NCBI GenBank assembly: GCA_020055645.1
Contig: CM034546.1
Location: 135,925,875-135,989,874, forward strand
Length of the DNA stretch: 64,000 bases
Origin: Tomocerus qinae
Taxonomy: Eukaryota > Arthropoda > Collembola > Entomobryomorpha > Tomoceridae
Direction: 5' to 3'
Below, in pieces: positions 57,101-64,000 of the stretch (position 1 is its first letter; each line of letters starts with the position of its first letter). A program made the position numbers and the translations under genes. The notes under the pieces were generated by a model. That model was not told where the DNA came from, ran no database searches, and worked only from the letters and a program-made list of their open reading frames with translations.

Positions 57101-60100
57101 TGCCATGAAGCAGTAGATTCCTTAAGCACCTTTCGAAATAATACTAAGTTCTTCGTCGGATATTTGTATTGAGCTTTTGAAATTAGTTGACTAATGGCTA
57201 ATAACGCTGCATATATCTGGGCTTTGATAAGTATGCACGTATGGTACTCTTGGCTAAAGAAATGTAATGTGTAATAAATGCCAAGTTACTCGAACCGTAA
57301 TGGATTCAGAAATATTTGCCATGAAGCAGAAGATTCCTTAAGCACCTTTCGAAATAATACTAAGTTCTTCGTCGGATATTTGTATTGAGCTTTTGAAATT
57401 AGTTGACTAATGGCTAATAACGCTGCATATATCTGGGCTTTGATAAGAATGCACGTATGGTACTCTTGGCTAAAGAAATGTAATGTGTAATAAATGCCAA
57501 GTTACTCGAACCGTAATGGATTCAGAAATATTTGCCATGAAGCAGAAGATTCCTTAAGCACCTTTCGAAATAATACTAAGTTCTTCGTCGGATATTTGTA
57601 TTGAGCTTTTGAAATTAGTTGACTAATGGCTAATAACGCTGCATATATCTGGGCTTTGATAAGTATGCACGTATGGTACTCTTGGCTAAAGAAATGTAAT
57701 GTGTAATAAATGCCAAGTTACTCGAACCGTAATGGATTCAGAAATATTTGCCATGAAGCAGAAGATTCCTTAAGCACCTTTCGAAATAATACTAAGTTCT
57801 TCGTCGGATATTTGTATTGAGCTTTTGAAATTAGTTGACTAATGGCTAATAACGCTGCATATATCTGGGCTTTGATAAGTATGCACGTATGGTACTCTTG
57901 GCTAAAGAAATGTAATGTGTAATAAATGCCAAGTTACTCGAACCGTAATGGATTCAGAAATATTTGCCATGAAGCAGAAGATTCCTTAAGCACCTCTCGA
58001 AATAATACTAAGTTCTTCGTCGGATATTTGTATTGAGCTTTTGAAATTAGTTGACTAATGGCTAATAACGCTGCATATATCTGGGCTTTGATAAGTATGC
58101 ACGTATGGTACTCTTGGCTAAAGAAATGTAATGTGTAATAAATGCCAAGTTACTCGAACCGTAATGGATTCAGAAATATTTGCCATGAAGCAGAAGATTC
58201 CTTAAGCACCTTTCGAAATAATACTAAGTTCTTCGTCGGATATTTGTATTGAGCTTTTGAAATTAGTTGACTAATGGCTAATAACGCTGCATATATCTGG
58301 GCTTTGATAAGAATGCACGTATGGTACTCTTGGCTAAAGAAATGTAATGTGTAATAAATGCCAAGTTACTCGAACCGTAATGGATTCAGAAATATTTGCC
58401 ATGAAGCAGAAGATTCCTTAAGCACCTTTCGAAATAATACTAAGTTCTTCGTCGGATATTTGTATTGAGCTTTTGAAATTAGTTGACTAATGGCTAATAA
58501 CGCTGCATATATCTGGGCTTTGATAAGTATGCACGTATGGTACTCTTGGCTAAAGAAATGTAATGTGTAATAAATGCCAAGTTACTCGAACCGTAATGGA
58601 TTCAGAAATATTTGCCATGAAGCAGTAGATTCCTTAAGCACCTTTCGAAATAATACTAAGTTCTTCGTCGGATATTTGTATTGAGCTTTTGAAATTAGTT
58701 GACTAATGGCTAATAACGCTGCATATATCTGGGCTTTGATAAGTATGCACGTATGGTACTCTTGGCTAAAGAAATGTAATGTGTAATAAATGCCAAGTTA
58801 CTCGAACCGTAATGGATTCAGAAATATTTGCCATGAAGCAGAAGATTCCTTAAGCACCTTTCGAAATAATACTAAGTTCTTCGTCGGATATTTGTATTTA
58901 GCTTTTGAAATTAGTTGACTAATGGATAATAACGCTGCATATTTCTGGGCTTTGATAAGTTTGCACGTATGGTACTCTTGGCTAAAGAAATGTAATGTGT
59001 AATAAATGCCAAGTTACTCGAACCGTATTGGATTCAGAAATATTTGCCATGAAGCAGAAGATTCCTTAAGCACCTTTCGAAATAATATTATGTTCATCGT
59101 CGGATATTTGTATTGAGCTTTTGAAATTAGTTGACTAATGGCTAATAACGCTGCATATATCTGGGCTTTGATAAGTATGCACGTATGGTACTCTTGGCTA
59201 AAGAAATGTAATGTGTAATAAATGCCAACTTACTCGAACCGTAATGGATTCAGAAATATTTGCCATGAAGCAAAAGATTCCTTAAGCACCTCTCGAAATA
59301 ATACTAAGCTCTTCGTCGGATATTTGTACTGAGCTTTTGAAATTAGTTGACTAATGGCTAATAACGCTGCATATATCTGGGATTTGATAAGTATGCACGT
59401 ATGGTACTCTTGGCTAAAGAAATGTAATGTGTAATAAATGCCAAGTTACTCGAACCGTAATGGATTCAGAAATATTTGCCATGAAGCAGAAGATTCCTTA
59501 AGCACCTTTCGAAATAATACTAAGTTCTTCGTCGGATATTTGTATTGAGCTTTTGAAATTAGTTGACTAATGGCTAATAACGCTGCATATATCTGGGATT
59601 TGATAAGTATGCACGTATGGTACTCTTGGCTAAAGAAATGTAATGTGTAATAAATGCCAAGTTACTCGAACCGTAATGGATTCAGAAATATTTGCCATGA
59701 AGCAGAAGATTCCTTAAGCACCTTTCGAAATAATACTAAGTTCTTCGTCGGATATTTGTATTGAGCTTTTGAAATTAGTTGACTAATGGATAATAACGCT
59801 GCATATTTCTGGGCTTTGATAAGTTTGCACGTATGGTACTCTTGGCTAAAGAAATGTAATGTGTAATAAATGCCAAGTTACTCGAACCGTAATGGATTCA
59901 GAAATATTTGCCATGAAGCAGAAGATTCCTTAAGCACCTTTCGAAATAATATTATGTTCATCGTCGGATATTTGTATTGAGCTTTTGAAATTAGTTGACT
60001 AATGGCTAATAACGCTGCATATATCTGGGCTTTGATAAGTATGCACGTATGGTACTCTTGGCTAAAGAAATGTAATGTGTAATAAATGCCAACTTACTCG

Positions 60101-63100
60101 AACCGTAATGGATTCAGAAATATTTGCCATGAAGCAGAAGATTCCTTAAGCACCTTTCGAAATAATACTAAGTTCTTCGTCGGATATTTGTATTGAGCTT
60201 TTGAAATTAGTTGACTAATGGCTAATAACGCTGCATATATCTGGGATTTGATAAGTATGCACGTATGGTACTCTTGGCTAAAGAAATGTAATGTGTAATA
60301 AATGCCAAGTTACTCGAACCGTAATGGATTCAGAAATATTTGCCATGAAGCAGAAGATTCCTTAAGCACCTTTCGAAATAATACTAAGTTCTTCGTCGGA
60401 TATTTGTATTGAGCTTTTGAAATTAGTTGACTAATGGCTAATAACGCTGCATATATCTGGGCTTTGATAAGTATGCACGTATGGTACTCTTGGCTAAAGA
60501 AATGTAATGTGTAATAAATGCCAAGTTACTCGAACCGTAATGGATTCAGAAATATTTGCCATGAAGCAGAAGATTCCTTAAGCACCTTTCGAAATAATAC
60601 TAAGTTCTTCGTCGGATATTTGTATTGAGCTTTTGAAATTAGTTGACTAATGGCTAATAACGCTGCATATATCTGGGATTTGATAAGTATGCACGTATGG
60701 TACTCTTGGCTAAAGAAATGTAATGTGTAATAAATGCCAAGTTACTCGAACCGTAATGGATTCAGAAATATTTGCCATGAAGCAGAAGATTCCTTAAGCA
60801 CCTTTCGAAATAATACTAAGTTCTTCGTCGGATATTTGTATTGAGCTTTTGAAATTAGTTGACTAATGGATAATAACGCTGCATATTTCTGGGCTTTGAT
60901 AACTTTGCACGTATGGTACTCTTGGCTAAAGAAATGTAATGTGTAATAAATGTCAAGTTACTCGAACCGTATTGGATTCAGAAATATTTGCCATTGGAGC
61001 ACATGAGTAGATTATAAGCACCTTTCGAAATAATATTATGTTCATCGTCGGATATTTGTATTGAGCTTTTGAAATTAGTTGACTAATGGCTAATAACGCT
61101 GCATATATCTGGGCTTTCATAAGTATGCACGTATGGTACTCTTGGCTAAAGAAATGTAATGTGTAATAAATGCCAACTTACTCGAACCGTAATGGATTCA
61201 GAAATATTTGCCATGAAGCAGAAGATTCCTTAAGCACCTCTCGAAATAATACTAAGTTCTTCGTCGGATATTTGTATTGAGCTTTTGAAATTAGTTGACT
61301 AATGGCTAATAACGCTGCATATATCTGGGATTTGATAAGTATGCACGTATGGTACTCTTGGCTAAAGAAATGTAATGTGTAATAAATGCCAAGTTACTCG
61401 AACCGTAATGGATTCAGAAATATTTGCCATGAAGCAGTAGATTCCTTAAGCACCTTTCGAAATAATACTAACTCGGATATTTGTATTCTTCGTCGGATAT
61501 CTGGGCTTTGATAAGTCGTATGGTACTCTTGGCTTGTAATGTGTAATAAATGCCAATACTCGAACCGTAATGGATTCAGAAATATTTGCCATGATTCCTT
61601 AAGCACCTTTCGAAATAATACTAACGCTTGACTAATATCTGGGCATATATTTGATGAAGAATGCACGCATGGTACTCTTGGCTAAAGAAATGTAATGTGT
61701 AATAAATGCCAAGTTACTCGAACCGTAATGGATTCAGAAATATTTGCCATGAAGCAGAAGATTCCTTAAGCACCTTTCGAAATAATACTAAGTTCTTCGT
61801 CGGATATTTGTATTGAGCTTTTGAAATTAGTTGACTAATGGCTAATAACGCTGCATATATCTGGGCTTTGATAAGAATGCACGTATGGTACTCTTGGCTA
61901 AAGAAATGTAATGTGTAATAAATGCCAAGTTACTCGAACCGTAATGGATTCAGAAATATTTGCCATGAAGCAGAAGATTCCTTAAGCACCTTTCGAAATA
62001 ATACTAAGTTCTTCGTCGGATATTTGTATTTAGCTTTTGAAATTAGTTGACTAATGGCTAATAACGCTACATATATCTGGGCTTTGATAAGTTTGCACGT
62101 ATGGTACTCTTGGCTAAAGAAATGTAATGTGTAATAAATGCCAAGTTACTCGAACCGTAATGGATTCAGAAATATTTGCCATGAAGCAGTAGATTCCTTA
62201 AGCACCTTTCGAAATAATATTATGTTCATCGTCGGATATTTGTATTGAGCTTTTGAAATTAGTTGACTAATGGCTAATAACGCTGTATATTTCTAGGCTT
62301 TGATAAGTATGCACGTATGGTACTCTTGGCTAAAGAAATGTAATGTGTAATAAATGCCAAGTTACTCGAACCGTAATGGATTCAGAAATATTTGCCATGA
62401 AGCAAAAGATTCCTTAAGCACCTTTCGAAATAATACTAAGTTCTTCGTCGGATATTTGTATTTAGCTTTTGAAATTAGTTGACTAATGGATAATAACGCT
62501 GCATATTTCTGGGCTTTGATAAGTTTGCACGTATGGTACTCTTGGCTAAAGAAATGTAATGTGTAATAAATGCCAAGTTACTCGAACCGTAATGGATTCA
62601 GAAATATTTGCCATGAAGCAGAAGATTCCTTAAGCACCTCTCGAAATAATACTAAGTTCTTCGTCGGATATTTGTATTGAGCTTTTGAAATTAGTTGACT
62701 AATGGCTAATAACGCTGCATATATCTGGGATTTGATAAGTATGCACGTATGGTACTCTTGGCTAAAGAAATGTAATGTGTAATAAATGCCAAGTTACTCG
62801 AACCGTAATGGATTCAGAAATATTTGCCATGAAGAAGATTCCTTTTTCGAAATAATATTATGTTCACTAAGTTCTTCGTCGGATATTTGTATTGAGCTTT
62901 TGAAAAGTTGATTAGTTGACTAATGGCTAATAACGCTGCATATAGTATGCTATGGTACTCTTGGCTAAAGAAATGTAATGTGTAATAAATGCCAAGTTAC
63001 TCGAACCGTAATGGATTCAGAAATATTTGCCATGAAGCAAAAGATTCCTTAAGCACCTTTCGAAATAATACTAAGTTCTTCGTCGGATATTTGTATTGAG

Positions 63101-64000
63101 CTTTTGAAATTAGTTGACTAATGGCTAATAACGCTGCATATATCTGGGCTTTGATAAGAATGCACGTATGGTACTCTTGGCTAAAGAAATGTAATGTGTA
63201 ATAAATGCCAAGTTACTCGAACCGTAATGGATTCAGAAATATTTGCCATGAAGCAGAAGATTCCTTAAGCACCTCTCGAAATAATACTAAGTTCTTCGTC
63301 GGATATTTGTTCTGAGCTTTTGAAATTAGTTGACTAATGGCTAATAACGCTGCATATATCTGGGCTTTGATAAGTATGCACGTATGGTACTCTTGGCTAA
63401 AGAAATGTAATGTGTAATAAATGCCAAGTTACTCGAACCGTAATGGATTCAGAAATATTTGCCATGAAGCAGAAGATTCCTTAAGCACCTCTCGAAATAA
63501 TACTAAGTTCTTCGTCGGATATTTGTATTGAGCTTTTGAAATTAGTTGACTAATGGCTAATAACGCTGCATATATCTGGGATTTGATAAGTATGCACGTA
63601 TGGTACTCTTGGCTAAAGAAATGTAATGTGTAATAAATGCCAAGTTACTCGAACCGTAATGGATTCAGAAATATTTGCCATGAAGCAGAAGATTCCTTAA
63701 GCACCTTTCGAAATAATACTAAGTTCTTCGTCGGGTATTTGTATTGAGCTTTTGAAATTAGTTGACTAATGGCTAATAACGCTACATATATCTGGGCTTT
63801 GATAAGTTTGCACGTATGGTACTCTTGGCTAAAGAAATGTAATGTGTAATAAATGCCAAGTTACTCGAACCGTAATGGATTCAGAAATATTTGCCATGAA
63901 GCAGAAGATTCCTTAAGCACCTTTCGAAATAATATTATGTTCATCGTCGGATATTTGTATTGAGCTTTTGAAATTAGTTGACTAATGGCTAATAACGCTG
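51159..64000. repeat. 216-bp satellite, block 3 (runs off window)
   Basis: About 59 monomers, head to tail, mostly near-identical and 216 bp long. Recurrent variant positions mark monomer types: GGATTTGATAAG, GCAGTAGATT, TGTTCTGAGC, GATAAGAATGC, GGATAATAACGCTGCATATT and ATTATGTTCATCG. The marker GCAAAAGATTCC next to AAGCTCTTCG recurs at 51278, 54734 and 59270, 16 and 21 monomers apart. Scrambled or shortened monomers occur at about 61000, 61470-61670 and 62830-62950. No gene; the short frames here are repeat artefacts. The array continues past the window end. Confidence 0.97.

Noticed and set aside
46701..64000. CRISPR array
   Set aside because: The repeats are contiguous 216-bp monomers without unique spacers, in a eukaryotic context.
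1..64000. tRNA or rRNA genes
   Set aside because: No A-box/B-box pair with a foldable cloverleaf and no rRNA core segment was recognised by eye; a covariance-model scan would be decisive.

Overview
The window looks like nuclear DNA of an arthropod. It is AT-rich, the genes are spliced with GT-AG introns, and the gene families are animal: divergent ionotropic and gustatory chemoreceptors, a rhomboid protease, a chymotrypsin-fold protease and a forkhead protein. A short (CCTAA)n tract fits the TTAGG-type arthropod telomere motif. A springtail or another basal hexapod is plausible because of the chemoreceptor style and a bacterial-toxin-like secreted gene, but the species cannot be fixed from sequence alone.

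Layout. From 1 to 18.2 kb: an intronless ionotropic-receptor-like gene (920-3181 +); a four-exon secreted trypsin-like protease (3440-5219 -); a Tc1/mariner-like TIR element (5316-6450); an intronless protein with C2H2 fingers, a forkhead domain and SUMO-interaction-like motifs (8085-9695 +); a repeat-rich stretch with a 120-bp-arm hairpin (11441-11706); a secreted papain-fold/glutamine-deamidase toxin-like gene (13547-14442 +); a 1.1-kb palindrome (14742-15858); and a gustatory-receptor-like gene (16505-18171 -). From 18 to 26 kb: a 1.2-kb TIR element (19519-20703) and a six-exon rhomboid protease (23623-26103 -). From 26 to 37 kb there are no confident genes, only a graveyard of small DNA transposons. 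From 37 to 41.2 kb: a second gustatory-receptor-like gene (37677-39319 +) and a small four-TM protein rebuilt from four short exons (40349-41185 -). From 42 to 46.7 kb: hAT-type MITEs, a duplicated AAAAACCC palindrome block with a G-quadruplex motif, and a 40-bp minisatellite. From about 46.7 kb to the end: a 216-bp satellite array of roughly 72 monomers, interrupted twice by related copies of one unrelated insertion, and running off the window.

The genes do not form a pathway. What they share is secretion or the cell surface (receptors, protease, rhomboid, toxin-fold protein, four-TM protein), plus frequent MITE insertion: the protease, both spliced receptor genes and the rhomboid each carry a small inverted-repeat element in an intron. 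At least three hAT-like MITE families are supported by matching 8-bp target-site duplications. The toxin-fold gene, with a signal peptide, introns, and Cys, His and Asp/Gln motifs in papain-fold order, is the strongest candidate for something unusual. The satellite with its duplicated insertion and a few scrambled monomers is the most striking structural feature.
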